Positions 15,341 through 24,329 are shown, counted from the stretch's first letter. The stretch: DNA of 34,924 bases from Flavobacteriales bacterium UBA6049 (GCA_002429085.1 DIYR01000022.1:1-34924); one strand, 5' to 3'. Translations and numbers: made by a program. The notes: generated by a model from the letters alone, not told the origin.

Positions 15341-16690
15341 TTAATTGAATTTGGTTGTAATTTCAGATAATCCATTACGAATGGTAGTCAATACATAATC
15401 AATTTCATTTTTAGTAATGACCAAAGAAGGTTTCAGATTCAATATGTTGCCTTGAATTAATTTGAATGAAACGTTTTTACTCAAACAATACTTCATTAAC
15501 TCAGTAGCCTCTTCTTTTGCTCTTTCTTTTGTGTTTCTATTCTTTACGAGATCTACACCAATGTTTAACCCAAGTCCTTCTATGTTTCCAATGAGTTGAA
15601 ATTCGTTTTGCATCTCTTCTAATTGAGCTTTCATGTAGAGCCCTAACTCAGCAGTTTTTGAGACAAGGCTCTCTTCTTCTACATAATCAATTACTGCCTT
15701 ACCAACTGCAGCACATAAAGGATTCTTTTCGTGCGTATAATGCCCAATAGATCGATGATGCAATGTATTTAGTTCTTCTTTTCCGATGATACCTGCATAG
15801 GGGAGAACACCTCCTCCAAATCCTTTGCCAACTACCAATATATCTGGTGTTACAAAATGTTCAGAGGCAAAGAATTTACCTGTACGTCCAAATGCCGTGT
15901 AAATTTCATCGAAAATGAGTAGGATACCGTGTTCTCGGCATATCTCTTGAATGCGCTCCCAATAGTACTTTGTTGGAACGGTAGAGTTATAGAAAATAGG
16001 CTCGCTTATAAGGGCAGCAATGTCTGGGTTGTTTAGCACCTGTAATTCAAACTGCCGTATGTATTCGTTATCAATGGCTTCTTGATTTGTCCAGCCCCAA
16101 GGATTTCTGTAATAGTCTGGCAACTCTAAATGAATTGCTCCGGGCATCATTGGACCAAGACCTTCTCTAAAATGCCCATCAGCACCAATAGAAATTGATT
16201 GAAACCCTGCCCCATGAAAGGTGCCATAATAAGAAAGTGTTTTCCATTTACCAGTATGGTGCTTGGCTAACATTGTTGCCATTTCAACAGCCTCAGAGCC
16301 ACCAGGACAAAAAAGTACTCGGTTTAACCCTTTAGGAGCCATACTGGTTAGCTTTTCGGCCAATGCAACAGCTGGCTCGTTTGTAAACCTTCTAGGAGCA
16401 AAAGTCAACTTATTTGAAATGGCATCTTGTATGGCCTGCAGTACTTTTGGATTATTATAACCTATGGTGTGTACTCCATTTCCGTGCAAGTCGAGATGCT
16501 TTTCTCCTTGTCCATCAACAATGTAGGCTCCATCAACTTGCTGAATAGCATTGAATACTGGTGTAGATAGCGTTTGGTGGTAATACACCTTGGCGTCTCT
16601 TTCAAGCAATTCCTGTGTAGCATGATTGGTTTTAAGAGATGCTGAAAGTGAAGTTATATTCTCGCCTTGATTTACTTGTGATTGTGCCAT
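15341..16690 (-). CDS. class III (fold type I) PLP aminotransferase-family enzyme
   Basis: 449 residues. PLP contacts: phosphate-binding PGGSEAVE (129-136), Asp-Glu of LLIFDEIYTAFGRTG (D261, E262), and Schiff-base Lys 289 in VVGKGFGGG. The N-terminal YIVDGQGEKHLDLHGNGVHTIGY and PRRFTNEPAVALAEKL resemble a subgroup that includes 1-hydroxy-2-aminoethylphosphonate ammonia-lyases (PbfA), so a lyase acting on a phosphonate is an alternative to transamination; no other phosphonate gene is visible. First gene of a probable operon with the hydroxyacid dehydrogenase. Confidence 0.88.
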   Translation of the reverse strand: MAQSQVNQGENITSLSASLKTNHATQELLERDAKVYYHQTLSTPVFNAIQQVDGAYIVDGQGEKHLDLHGNGVHTIGYNNPKVLQAIQDAISNKLTFAPRRFTNEPAVALAEKLTSMAPKGLNRVLFCPGGSEAVEMATMLAKHHTGKWKTLSYYGTFHGAGFQSISIGADGHFREGLGPMMPGAIHLELPDYYRNPWGWTNQEAIDNEYIRQFELQVLNNPDIAALISEPIFYNSTVPTKYYWERIQEICREHGILLIFDEIYTAFGRTGKFFASEHFVTPDILVVGKGFGGGVLPYAGIIGKEELNTLHHRSIGHYTHEKNPLCAAVGKAVIDYVEEESLVSKTAELGLYMKAQLEEMQNEFQLIGNIEGLGLNIGVDLVKNRNTKERAKEEATELMKYCLSKNVSFKLIQGNILNLKPSLVITKNEIDYVLTTIRNGLSEITTKFN

Positions 16691-16743
16691 TGTGATCTAA
16701 CAAACTGGATAATGGCACAAATGAACGTTAATTTTTCATATAG

Positions 16744-16769
16744 GTAAACTTTTGATTGCAAAAGTTAAC
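16744..16769 (-). promoter_or_regulatory. promoter-like palindrome upstream of the aminotransferase operon
   Basis: AACTTTT (16747-16753) and AAAAGTT (16760-16766) form a perfect 7-bp repeat, extended to 10-bp arms with one mismatch. Read on the minus strand it contains TAACTTTTGCA, close to the TAnnTTTG box, about 70 nt before the ATG at 16690. It may be a promoter with an overlapping operator. Confidence 0.35.
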
Positions 16770-16884
16770 ATGAACGAAACTTTGAGTTGATATAGATGAA
16801 ATTAGTTAAAGCCTTATTATTAGATGATTGAAAAATAGATAGGACTATGTTAAAGGTATTGAGAGTTTACAAATAGTATACTTT

Positions 16885-18267
16885 TTAATTGTGTTTCAGA
16901 AGAAGAATGGTAATACCTCCATTTTGAAAAGATTTGATTTCCTGATAGTTGGTTTCAAGAGATGTAAATTCATCATCACTCAAATTGTATACGTTGGAAT
17001 AGAATACATAAGACTCATTTCCTGTAAATCGTAAGAATGAGCGTTGATCATTATTATGATCAACATTATCAAGTGTAGTATAGTTTGAAAAGAAAGAAGC
17101 GGTTTCATTAACAGGAATGTTCTGTTGTTCCATGTATTTGATGGTTTCATGTCTCAAATTCCAATACGGTAGATGAGCTAATGAAGCATCCCAGCCTTGT
17201 GCCATTTTCTTTGGGTATACAATGAAGTTTCCAGCGATCAATCCAAAAAAGAGCAATGTAACTATCCAATTAGATTCTTTGAATCTCTGAACTAAGATAA
17301 ATGCGATTAAAGCAATTGTTAAGAATGCTGTTAGGTAGTAACGGTGTCCCATTGTATTGTTGGAAACTAGGCTAACTATGGCTACGAAAAGTATAGATCC
17401 AAAAGTTATGAGGAGTAGCGTTTGTATTTCTCTGTCTCTCCAAGCTTTGAGTTTAGTTATTGCAAAAGCAGCAAAACCTAGAACTAAAATTCGGCCGAAG
17501 TCAATAAACGTAAAACCTAGTACAGCAACATTCCTGACAAACTCTTTAGCTGATACAAAGGTCCATAGCTCAGACCACTGAGAGTCTGGATGAGTTTGGA
17601 GCCATCCAATAGTAGTTAATCGCCAGAGTACATAACACAATGCTGGTATGGCGCCAATTAGATAGGGAGTAATGAATTCTGATGAGAATAGTTCTCTCCA
17701 TGATTTTCTATAAACCAGAAGGAGTAACCCTACATCTATCAAAAACAGCCCAGCACACAACATCATACCTCTAAAACTTACAATTCCTAGTAATGCTAGG
17801 GCTAAGGCTTTCATCCAAGGTTTATTGTTTAGCAATGAATTCAGTGCTAAAAAAAAGAAAAATAGTTGGATGACTTCTGGGTTTACTAAAACCAACTGTG
17901 AAAGCAGTGTAGGGTCAATCAAAACCAAAACCGTTCCTGCGATTCTAGTATATGAATCTTTAACAAAGTGTGAAACAAAAGAATGTACTTGCCACAATAA
18001 ACCGTAAACGAATGGAAGCATCATCCAATGGGAAACGGCTAATGATTTACCAAAAATGGTCCAGCCAAGAGCTAATACAGATGCCAGGAACGGTGGATGT
18101 CCAGGGTCAAATTCAATAGGCATTCGCCAAGAAGAAAGACCATTGGCATACAGCACATTTCCCATTTTAGAACCAAAAAGCACGTTATCCCAAAACATCC
18201 CAACGTCTAAACTAAAAGCAATAATGCCTACACTGATGAGAAATAGGATAAGCGCTTTTAGTTTCAT
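16885..18267 (-). CDS. GT-C family membrane glycosyltransferase (PMT/ArnT-like)
   Basis: 460 residues with about ten to eleven predicted membrane spans and a C-terminal soluble tail of roughly 85 residues. After the first span comes SLDVGMFWDN (Asp 21, the acidic catalytic loop of GT-C enzymes) and later EFDPGHPPFLA (GHPP 56-59), the classic motif of the PMT_2/ArnT group. Such enzymes use polyprenyl-phosphate sugars at the outer side of the membrane to glycosylate lipids, proteins or glycans; the acceptor is unknown here. It starts 17 nt after the tsaD stop codon, so the two are probably co-transcribed. Confidence 0.8.
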   Translation of the reverse strand: MKLKALILFLISVGIIAFSLDVGMFWDNVLFGSKMGNVLYANGLSSWRMPIEFDPGHPPFLASVLALGWTIFGKSLAVSHWMMLPFVYGLLWQVHSFVSHFVKDSYTRIAGTVLVLIDPTLLSQLVLVNPEVIQLFFFFLALNSLLNNKPWMKALALALLGIVSFRGMMLCAGLFLIDVGLLLLVYRKSWRELFSSEFITPYLIGAIPALCYVLWRLTTIGWLQTHPDSQWSELWTFVSAKEFVRNVAVLGFTFIDFGRILVLGFAAFAITKLKAWRDREIQTLLLITFGSILFVAIVSLVSNNTMGHRYYLTAFLTIALIAFILVQRFKESNWIVTLLFFGLIAGNFIVYPKKMAQGWDASLAHLPYWNLRHETIKYMEQQNIPVNETASFFSNYTTLDNVDHNNDQRSFLRFTGNESYVFYSNVYNLSDDEFTSLETNYQEIKSFQNGGITILLLKHN

Positions 18268-18284
18268 AACTGTTAGGTGAGGAA

Positions 18285-19307
18285 TTACACTTTGAGTCTT
18301 GCTGAAGGAGGAATATATTCTCCTGTAAAATCTCCAGATTGGTATTTGTAAAATGCAGAAATACCAATCATCGCAGCGTTATCTGTACAGTATTCAAAAG
18401 AGGGAATAAATAGCTTCCAGTTAAACTTTTGAGCAGTTTCTTGTAAAGCACTTCGTAACCCTTTGTTAGCAGAAACACCACCAGCAATGGCAATCGATTT
18501 AATCCCTGTTTCTTTAGAAGCACGTTTCAATTTTGCTAACAACATTTTCAAAATAGCGGCTTGAACACTTGCCGCTAAATCAGCCTTGTTGTCTTCAATA
18601 AAATTGGGGTTTTCTTTTAAACCATCTTGAATCAGATACAAGAAAGCAGTTTTTAAACCACTAAAGCTAAATGTTAACCCTGGCATGTTGCTGGTTGGTA
18701 AATCAAAGCTAGGGTTGCCTTCATTTGCCAAACGATCTATATGAGGTCCACCTGGATAGGGGAGCCCCATCAGTTTTGCAGCTTTGTCAAAAGCCTCACC
18801 AGCCGCATCGTCTTGCGTTTCACCTAGTACTTCAAAAGAATCATGACTACTTACTTTTAGTATTTGTGTATGTCCTCCGGAAACTGTTAAACATAAAAAT
18901 GGGAAGGTTGGTACTTCTTGAGTAGCATCCTTTTCTTGAATAAAATGAGCTTGAACATGCGCCTGCATATGATTCACTTCAATCAACGGAATACCAAGCC
19001 CTAGTCCCAGTCCGTTGGCAAAAGATCCTCCAACCAATAAACTACCCATTAATCCTGGCCCTCTGGTATAGCCAATAGCCGTTATGTCTGATAATGTTAT
19101 GCCAGCATCTTTCAACGCAATATCAATCACAGGAAGAATGTGTTTCTGGTGGGCTCTACTTGCCAATTCCGGTACAACACCTCCATATTGTTCGTGCACC
19201 GCCTGCGAGGCAGTAATATTGCTTAATTTCACTCCATCAGCAATTACTGCTGCCGAGGTGTCATCGCAAGACGACTCTATGCCTAAAATAACTGTCTGGT
19301 ATGCCAT
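18285..19307 (-). CDS. tsaD: tRNA N6-adenosine threonylcarbamoyltransferase (TsaD)
   Basis: Transfers the threonylcarbamoyl group to A37 of ANN-decoding tRNAs, working with TsaB and TsaE. The 340 residues are full length. The ASKHA phosphate loop opens the protein (ILGIESSCDDTSAAVI, 7-22), metal-binding His lie in HMQAH (113-117), and VSGGHTQIL, the FSFSGLKTAF segment and AIAGGVSANKGLR are all canonical; the second metal Asp is in CTDNAAMIG. It is divergent from tamB, with only 40 bp between the starts. A TAGTTTTG box on the minus strand (19360-19353) could drive it. Confidence 0.97.
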   Translation of the reverse strand: MAYQTVILGIESSCDDTSAAVIADGVKLSNITASQAVHEQYGGVVPELASRAHQKHILPVIDIALKDAGITLSDITAIGYTRGPGLMGSLLVGGSFANGLGLGLGIPLIEVNHMQAHVQAHFIQEKDATQEVPTFPFLCLTVSGGHTQILKVSSHDSFEVLGETQDDAAGEAFDKAAKLMGLPYPGGPHIDRLANEGNPSFDLPTSNMPGLTFSFSGLKTAFLYLIQDGLKENPNFIEDNKADLAASVQAAILKMLLAKLKRASKETGIKSIAIAGGVSANKGLRSALQETAQKFNWKLFIPSFEYCTDNAAMIGISAFYKYQSGDFTGEYIPPSARLKV

Positions 19308-19321
19308 TTGCGATACATTTG
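19292..19321 (+). promoter_or_regulatory. candidate promoter for tamB
   Basis: TACATTTG (19314-19321) matches the -7 box, with CTG (a near match to TTG) 19 nt upstream at 19292-19294. The predicted start is about 20 nt before the GTG start of tamB. The -33 region lies inside the tsaD coding sequence. Confidence 0.45.
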
Positions 19322-19347
19322 CGCCAGAAAACGGTTGGGAATTTTAA

Positions 19348-22300
19348 GTGGTCAAAACTAGGAAAAAAGCAATCAGAATAGTGGGATGGATCATCCTTGC
19401 TCTTGTGGTCCTTGTAGGATCCATATCTCTGTTGCTGCTTACTCCATTCGTTCAAACCAAGCTTGCCCAATACGCATCTAGTTGGATTCAAGAAAATTAT
19501 GGAGTCGAAATAGAAATAGGTTACCTCGCACTTAAACCCATAAAACGTATAGAACTGCAAGAAGTCCTCGTGCTTGATCACCAACAAGATACATTGTTTT
19601 ATATCGGCTCTTTAGATGCAGATATTGGTGTTTTCGGTGCAAATGATACTCAAACTTGGGTGACTTTAGGAGCTGTAAGGTTAGAAGATCCAGAATTTCA
19701 TTTACATAAATACAAAGGAGACTCAATCTCTAACTTGTTGATTTTTGCCAATCAATTTGGAAGCAATTCACCGAATGATACGAGTAGCAGTGGTGATTTT
19801 GTTCTGAATTGTGATCAACTTACTGTTGATAACGGTGATTTTAAATGGGATAATGACTACGAAGAGCGAATACCGTTTGGTGTAGACTGGGAGCATATTC
19901 ATGTAGACTCGTTAAATCTCGATTTTGAAGATGTTGCCTTAGTGAATGACAGCGTAAATGCATTCATTAACTACTTCAGTTTAAAAGAACAAAGTGGCTT
20001 CCATATAGATACGCTGCATGGAGCTGCCCGATATAGTAATTCCATTACACAGGTAGAAGGGATGAAGATTAAAACCCCTTATACACATCTAGATGGAATG
20101 ATTCGATTCAACTACAATACGGTTACCGATTATGCTGATTTTATATCAGCGATTCAAATGAGGGGTACGTTGAATCACTCTCATGTTGATTTCAGAGATA
20201 TAGCCTTCTTTGCTCCAGATTTACAGGGATTAAAAGAGGGAGTAGATATTGATGCAAAAGTTCGTGGAACGGTAGAAAATTTGAAAATCAGAAAAGCCAA
20301 ATTCGGTCTGGCAGATGGCACTCGTTTGGAAGGAAATTTTGACTTAGATGGACTCCCAGATGTAGAAAGTATGTTTATCAATGCTAGGATTGATCAATTG
20401 GTTACCCACTACAATGATTTAAATACGTTACCAAGTTATCCCTTTGATCAAGGCGGTACAATCGATATTCCTAGCTTTTTAAACAGAGCTGATTCTATCT
20501 ATTTTGATGGAAGTTTTGTTGGGTTCTTGTCTGATTTTGTGGCCTACGGAAATGTGAAAACTGATGTAGGGGATCTTCGAACAGATATTAAACTCTATCG
20601 TAACAAACAGGGGGTAATAAGTTACAGGGGACAGTTAAATACCAATCAACTTGATGTGGGTGAGTTGTTTGATGTACCAAGTATTGGGCATATTACTACT
20701 CGATTAACTGTAGATGGATCTGGTGAAAGCTTTGATAAAGTTGTGGCAGATTTTGGAGGAAACATTGCATTATTAGAAATAGAAGGATATCAATATCAGC
20801 ACATCAAACTGAATGGAGAATTAGTAAAAGGAAGATTCGAAGGAATGTTTGATATTCATGACACTAACCTGATTTTATCTTTTGATGGTAGTGTTGATTT
20901 ACTCGATTCTATTCCTCAATTTCAATTCATAGCAGATATAGATAGGTTTAATCCCGTAGCACTTAACTTACTTGAAAGAGAAACGCCTGTATCAGTTCAA
21001 ACTCAGTTAGAGTTTAACTTTCAAGGAGCTTCTTTAGATGATATTATAGGGCGTGTATATCTCTACAATTTAAACGTAAGCGATGGAGATAAATATGCCA
21101 AACTAGCTTTCGTAAAGCTATTAGCGGCTTCAAATGAAGGGGGGAGACTATTATCAATTGAATCTCCAGATTTGAATGCATACGTTAGCGGAAGGTTTGA
21201 TACGGATGGATTAGTACAAATGGGAGAGCAGGTTGGTCATTTATTGTTTCCTACCTATGTTCCAAACAAGCCTGGATGGCCAAAAAATCATCAAAACTTT
21301 AGGTTAGAAGCACATCTCAAAAGAAATACGCAATTCAGTGGCATGCTAGCTTCTTCTGTAGATCAATTGAGGAATTTAGATCTCTCACTTACTGCAAACT
21401 CGGAGCAGAAACTAATTGATGTATCATACAAGGTTAACGAAGTAGAGGTAGAAGGCTTCATGATTGATACGCTTATAGGTACGTTGGTGTTCGATCAGGA
21501 TAGTATAAATAGTCAATTACATGCCAGTTCTATTCAGTTGTCTGATAGCGGATTTGTACACAATATTGTATGGAATGCATCTGCTAGACAAGATGTTATA
21601 AAGAATCAGTTAGATTGGAACAACAAAGGTGAAGTAGGTTACTCTGGAGACTTGCAGTTAGATCTATCTTTATTGTCAACAGACATGTTGCAATTAGTAC
21701 TTCACCCATCTCAAATTGTAGTAGCAGATTCGTTATGGAGCATTGATAAAGATGCAACCATATTAATGGATACAAGCAGTGTGTCATTCCAAAACTTTAA
21801 AATTCATAGTGGTACACAAATGTTGTACATACAAGGTAAACTTGGTGAATTATCTGATGAGCGACTAGATATTGAGGCAGAGCATTTTCAGTTGTCGAAC
21901 TTGAATGAACTATTAAAATCATATGAAATAGCCTTGAACGGAGAATTGCACGGAACAACCTTTATACAACGACCACAAAATCAGCTGTATTTTGGATCAG
22001 ATGTGCACATCACTAATTTGCTATTAAATGAATGGGAAGTAGGAGATGTAGATCTTGGAACTCGTTGGGTAGCGCCAGAAAAGCGATTAAAGATTGATAT
22101 GGGTATCATTCACGATGAGATCAAAACTTTTCGTTTAACAGGCGATTATTTCCCGAATAAAGTAGATAGTAATATTCAGCTTAGCGCAGATTTTGGCGAC
22201 TTTCCACTTGAAGTTTTAAATGCGTTTTTAGGAGAATATGTATCAATAAAAAAAGGTGATTTAGATGGGGCTATTACAATTGCAGGCAACATAGATCACC

Positions 22301-23901
22301 CCAGTATTCAAGGAAACATGAATTTCGATTCATTAGTTACCGGAGTTAACTATTTAGGTACAACCTACACTATTCCAAATGGAAACTTGTTTATTGAACC
22401 AGATTTGATTGGTGGTGATCAAATACCAATCATTGATCAAGATGGTAGAACATCTTATGCTAACCTTTCTATTTTCCATTCTAACTTTAGTGATCTGAAT
22501 TACGATATCTGGGTATATGCTCAAGATGGTATGCGAGGAATGAGTATACCAAAAGGAGAGAACGAATATTTTTATGGAAACGCCATTCTAAAACCAGGTA
22601 GTAGCGTTACCCTTGAATCTACCGAAGACAAACGACTCAGACTATTAGTTGAAGCAGCTACTAATAGAGGAACAGAGGTTTATATTCCATTATCTGAGGG
22701 AACAACAGTGGCCAGTGCCGACTTTGTTCATTTTGTGAATTACAACGCACCGATAGATTCTTCTCTGTTAGAGAGGCGCAGAAAAAAAGAGAAGAGCAAT
22801 TTTGAAATGGACTTTGAACTAGATGTGAATGATGATGCCTTCGTTCAGTTAATTCTAGATCCTATAATGGGAGATGCCATTGATGCTTATGGAAAAGGTG
22901 AGGTATCTCTTGAAATTGATGCAAGTGATAATTTCTATATCTACGGAACATACGAATTAACGCAAGGAAGTTATTTGTTTACATTAGAAAATATCATCAA
23001 CAAAAAATTTGATATTCTACAAGGAAGTACCATTAACTGGGATGGTGATCCGTATAATGGTATTGCAGACATTACAACTACGTATAAAACACGTACAAAC
23101 ATTTACGAGTTGAATCTGCCTACATTAAATTCTGGCGATACTACTCAGTCATCTCGTAAGGTAGAGGTGATCTTAAATCTACACCTAACGGGTAATTACA
23201 TGAACCCTGATATAACTTTTAGCTTTTCATTACCAACACAGTATGCCGAAGTTGAAACCGTACTAAATAGTTTAGAAGAAGGAGAGAAAAACAGGCAGGT
23301 GTTTGGTTTATTGCTACTTAGTAAATTTTTCCCGTTATCAGAAGGAGGGAGTGATGGTTTAAATAATGCTATTGGTAAGAGTACGAGTGAAATGCTTAGT
23401 AATCAGCTGAGTAGTTGGTTGTCTCAAATATCAGATGACTTTGACTTAGGTGTGAATTACCGTCCTGGAGATCAGTTAACGGCCGATGAGGTAGAAGTAA
23501 TGATGAGTACGCAGCTTTGGAATGATCGTGTTACCTTAGAAACACAGGTAGGAGTTACAGGTGATGATCCATCTCAGCAAAATAGTGGGCAAATTGTAGG
23601 AGACTTCTTGTTAGAATACAAGATTAGTGAGGATGGAAGGGTAAAGGGAAAAGCCTTTAACCGTTCAAATACATTTAATCCTATTTATGCTAACCAAGCA
23701 CAGTATACACAAGGGGTTGGTATCTCGTATCAAGAGAACTTCAGTTCTTGGCATCATTTAGGATGTCGAATTCGTAAGCGATTGCTTTCAAAAGAAAAGC
23801 AAGAAAAACTAGATTGCGATGAGATAGAACGCAAACGCTTGGAGTTAAAACAAGAGAAACTCATCGAGAAATACGAAGCTAAAAAGGCAAAGAAGCGATA
23901 G
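19348..23901 (+). CDS. TamB/AsmA-like inner-membrane-anchored lipid-transport protein
   Basis: 1517 residues, starting at GTG because an in-frame TAA lies directly before it and no ATG is available ahead of the membrane anchor. Residues about 8-33 form one N-terminal transmembrane helix, followed by a long repetitive beta-rich periplasmic region of AsmA/TamB type. The last 400 residues are the DUF490/TamB C-terminal domain (GKGEVSLEIDASDNFYIYGTYELTQGSY and the DITTTYKT region). TamB-like proteins bridge the periplasm and move phospholipids to the outer membrane or assist barrel assembly with TamA; no TamA is seen here. The tail is highly charged and Lys-rich. Confidence 0.9.
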   Translation: MVKTRKKAIRIVGWIILALVVLVGSISLLLLTPFVQTKLAQYASSWIQENYGVEIEIGYLALKPIKRIELQEVLVLDHQQDTLFYIGSLDADIGVFGANDTQTWVTLGAVRLEDPEFHLHKYKGDSISNLLIFANQFGSNSPNDTSSSGDFVLNCDQLTVDNGDFKWDNDYEERIPFGVDWEHIHVDSLNLDFEDVALVNDSVNAFINYFSLKEQSGFHIDTLHGAARYSNSITQVEGMKIKTPYTHLDGMIRFNYNTVTDYADFISAIQMRGTLNHSHVDFRDIAFFAPDLQGLKEGVDIDAKVRGTVENLKIRKAKFGLADGTRLEGNFDLDGLPDVESMFINARIDQLVTHYNDLNTLPSYPFDQGGTIDIPSFLNRADSIYFDGSFVGFLSDFVAYGNVKTDVGDLRTDIKLYRNKQGVISYRGQLNTNQLDVGELFDVPSIGHITTRLTVDGSGESFDKVVADFGGNIALLEIEGYQYQHIKLNGELVKGRFEGMFDIHDTNLILSFDGSVDLLDSIPQFQFIADIDRFNPVALNLLERETPVSVQTQLEFNFQGASLDDIIGRVYLYNLNVSDGDKYAKLAFVKLLAASNEGGRLLSIESPDLNAYVSGRFDTDGLVQMGEQVGHLLFPTYVPNKPGWPKNHQNFRLEAHLKRNTQFSGMLASSVDQLRNLDLSLTANSEQKLIDVSYKVNEVEVEGFMIDTLIGTLVFDQDSINSQLHASSIQLSDSGFVHNIVWNASARQDVIKNQLDWNNKGEVGYSGDLQLDLSLLSTDMLQLVLHPSQIVVADSLWSIDKDATILMDTSSVSFQNFKIHSGTQMLYIQGKLGELSDERLDIEAEHFQLSNLNELLKSYEIALNGELHGTTFIQRPQNQLYFGSDVHITNLLLNEWEVGDVDLGTRWVAPEKRLKIDMGIIHDEIKTFRLTGDYFPNKVDSNIQLSADFGDFPLEVLNAFLGEYVSIKKGDLDGAITIAGNIDHPSIQGNMNFDSLVTGVNYLGTTYTIPNGNLFIEPDLIGGDQIPIIDQDGRTSYANLSIFHSNFSDLNYDIWVYAQDGMRGMSIPKGENEYFYGNAILKPGSSVTLESTEDKRLRLLVEAATNRGTEVYIPLSEGTTVASADFVHFVNYNAPIDSSLLERRRKKEKSNFEMDFELDVNDDAFVQLILDPIMGDAIDAYGKGEVSLEIDASDNFYIYGTYELTQGSYLFTLENIINKKFDILQGSTINWDGDPYNGIADITTTYKTRTNIYELNLPTLNSGDTTQSSRKVEVILNLHLTGNYMNPDITFSFSLPTQYAEVETVLNSLEEGEKNRQVFGLLLLSKFFPLSEGGSDGLNNAIGKSTSEMLSNQLSSWLSQISDDFDLGVNYRPGDQLTADEVEVMMSTQLWNDRVTLETQVGVTGDDPSQQNSGQIVGDFLLEYKISEDGRVKGKAFNRSNTFNPIYANQAQYTQGVGISYQENFSSWHHLGCRIRKRLLSKEKQEKLDCDEIERKRLELKQEKLIEKYEAKKAKKR

Positions 23902-24008
23902 TTAATAGGTAGTTTTCATACTTTAACTATTCTGGCTACTGACTACAACAGAGAGATAAACATACTACTTAGTACAAGTACAGAATAGGTGGCTTGAGAG
24001 AATTAATT

Positions 24009-24038
24009 TTGAGTTTTAGTGAGTATCGTGTAATTTTG
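24009..24038 (+). promoter_or_regulatory. near-consensus promoter of the asnA leader
   Basis: TTG (24009-24011), a 19-nt spacer and TAATTTTG (24031-24038, followed by CA) match the Bacteroidota consensus exactly. Transcription would begin near 24044, only about 6 nt before the first leader ORF, some 285 nt upstream of asnA. Confidence 0.8.
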
Positions 24039-24049
24039 CAAAGATTCAA

Positions 24050-24133
24050 ATGAAACAGAACCAAATTTTAAATAATAATCTTCTTAATAATTCGAATAAC
24101 AGCTTATTCGTCATCAGGAAGGTTATGTTTTAA
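24050..24133 (+). CDS. Asn-rich leader peptide 1 of asnA
   Basis: A 27-codon ORF with ATG about 6 nt after the predicted transcript start and TAA at 24131-24133. Eight of 27 residues are Asn (positions 4, 8-10, 13-14, 16-17), using both AAT and AAC. The stop is 21 nt before the stem of the first terminator. CUUCUU (24080-24085), inside the Asn cluster, can pair with AGGAAG (24116-24121), and GGAAGGUU (24117-24124) can instead pair with GGCCUUUC (24159-24166), the ascending arm of the terminator. This is the 1:2 / 2:3 / 3:4 logic of trp- and his-type attenuators. Expression of the peptide is inferred, not shown. Confidence 0.75.
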   Translation: MKQNQILNNNLLNNSNNSLFVIRKVMF

Positions 24134-24154
24134 ATCATAGAATAAATTCAATTT

Positions 24155-24190
24155 AAAAGGCCTTTCGTTTTCGGAAGGCCTTTTTTTATT
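24155..24190 (+). terminator. attenuator terminator 1 of the asnA leader
   Basis: A 13-bp stem (24155-24167 with 24172-24184, one T-G pair) has loop TTTT; the T run extends to 24187. It lies between the first leader ORF and asnA, so it can only work as a conditional terminator or to release a roughly 140-nt RNA. Confidence 0.85.
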
Positions 24191-24197
24191 TCAAAAA

Positions 24198-24317
24198 ATG
24201 ACAAGAACGAGTAACATAAATAATAACAATAATAAATCCCCTCCGGGTAGGATAACGCATATGTTATATGTAAAGCCTGCCATAGAGCAGGTTTTTTTTT
24301 GCTCAAAACTCTCCTAA
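24198..24317 (+). CDS. Asn-rich leader peptide 2 of asnA
   Basis: A 39-codon ORF starting 11 nt after the T run of terminator 1. Residues 6-12 read N-I-N-N-N-N-N: six Asn in seven codons, AAT and AAC mixed. Unlike leader 1 it has no stop before the second hairpin: it reads through that hairpin and ends at TAA 24315-24317, 12 nt before the asnA ATG, so re-initiation or coupling to asnA is possible. The C-terminal part may matter only as RNA. That the ATG at 24198 is used is inferred from the in-frame Asn cluster. Confidence 0.55.
   Translation: MTRTSNINNNNNKSPPGRITHMLYVKPAIEQVFFCSKLS
24246..24281 (+). promoter_or_regulatory. candidate antiterminator of asnA leader module 2
   Basis: GGUAGG (24246-24251) pairs fully with CCUGCC (24276-24281, one U-G), occupying the rising arm of terminator 2. 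ATAAC (24252-24256) with GTTAT (24263-24267) extends the structure. UCCCC (24237-24241) just before could pair with GG (24246-24247) and GGA (24250-24252) as a competing element. A ribosome stalled on the Asn codons would cover that element. Confidence 0.5.
24272..24300 (+). terminator. attenuator terminator 2 of the asnA leader
   Basis: Stem 24272-24280 with 24287-24295 (core CCTGC/GCAGG, then one G-U and three A-T pairs), loop CATAGA, followed by a run of nine T ending at 24300. It lies 30 nt before the asnA start. Confidence 0.8.
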
Positions 24318-24329
24318 AAATTAGTAAAC

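Noticed and set aside
24050..24317. Asn-rich ORFs as mere AAT repeats of AT-rich DNA
   Set aside because: AAC and AAT are mixed in one frame, start and stop are placed correctly relative to promoter and hairpin, and the gene downstream makes asparagine. Chance remains possible for the second ORF more than the first.
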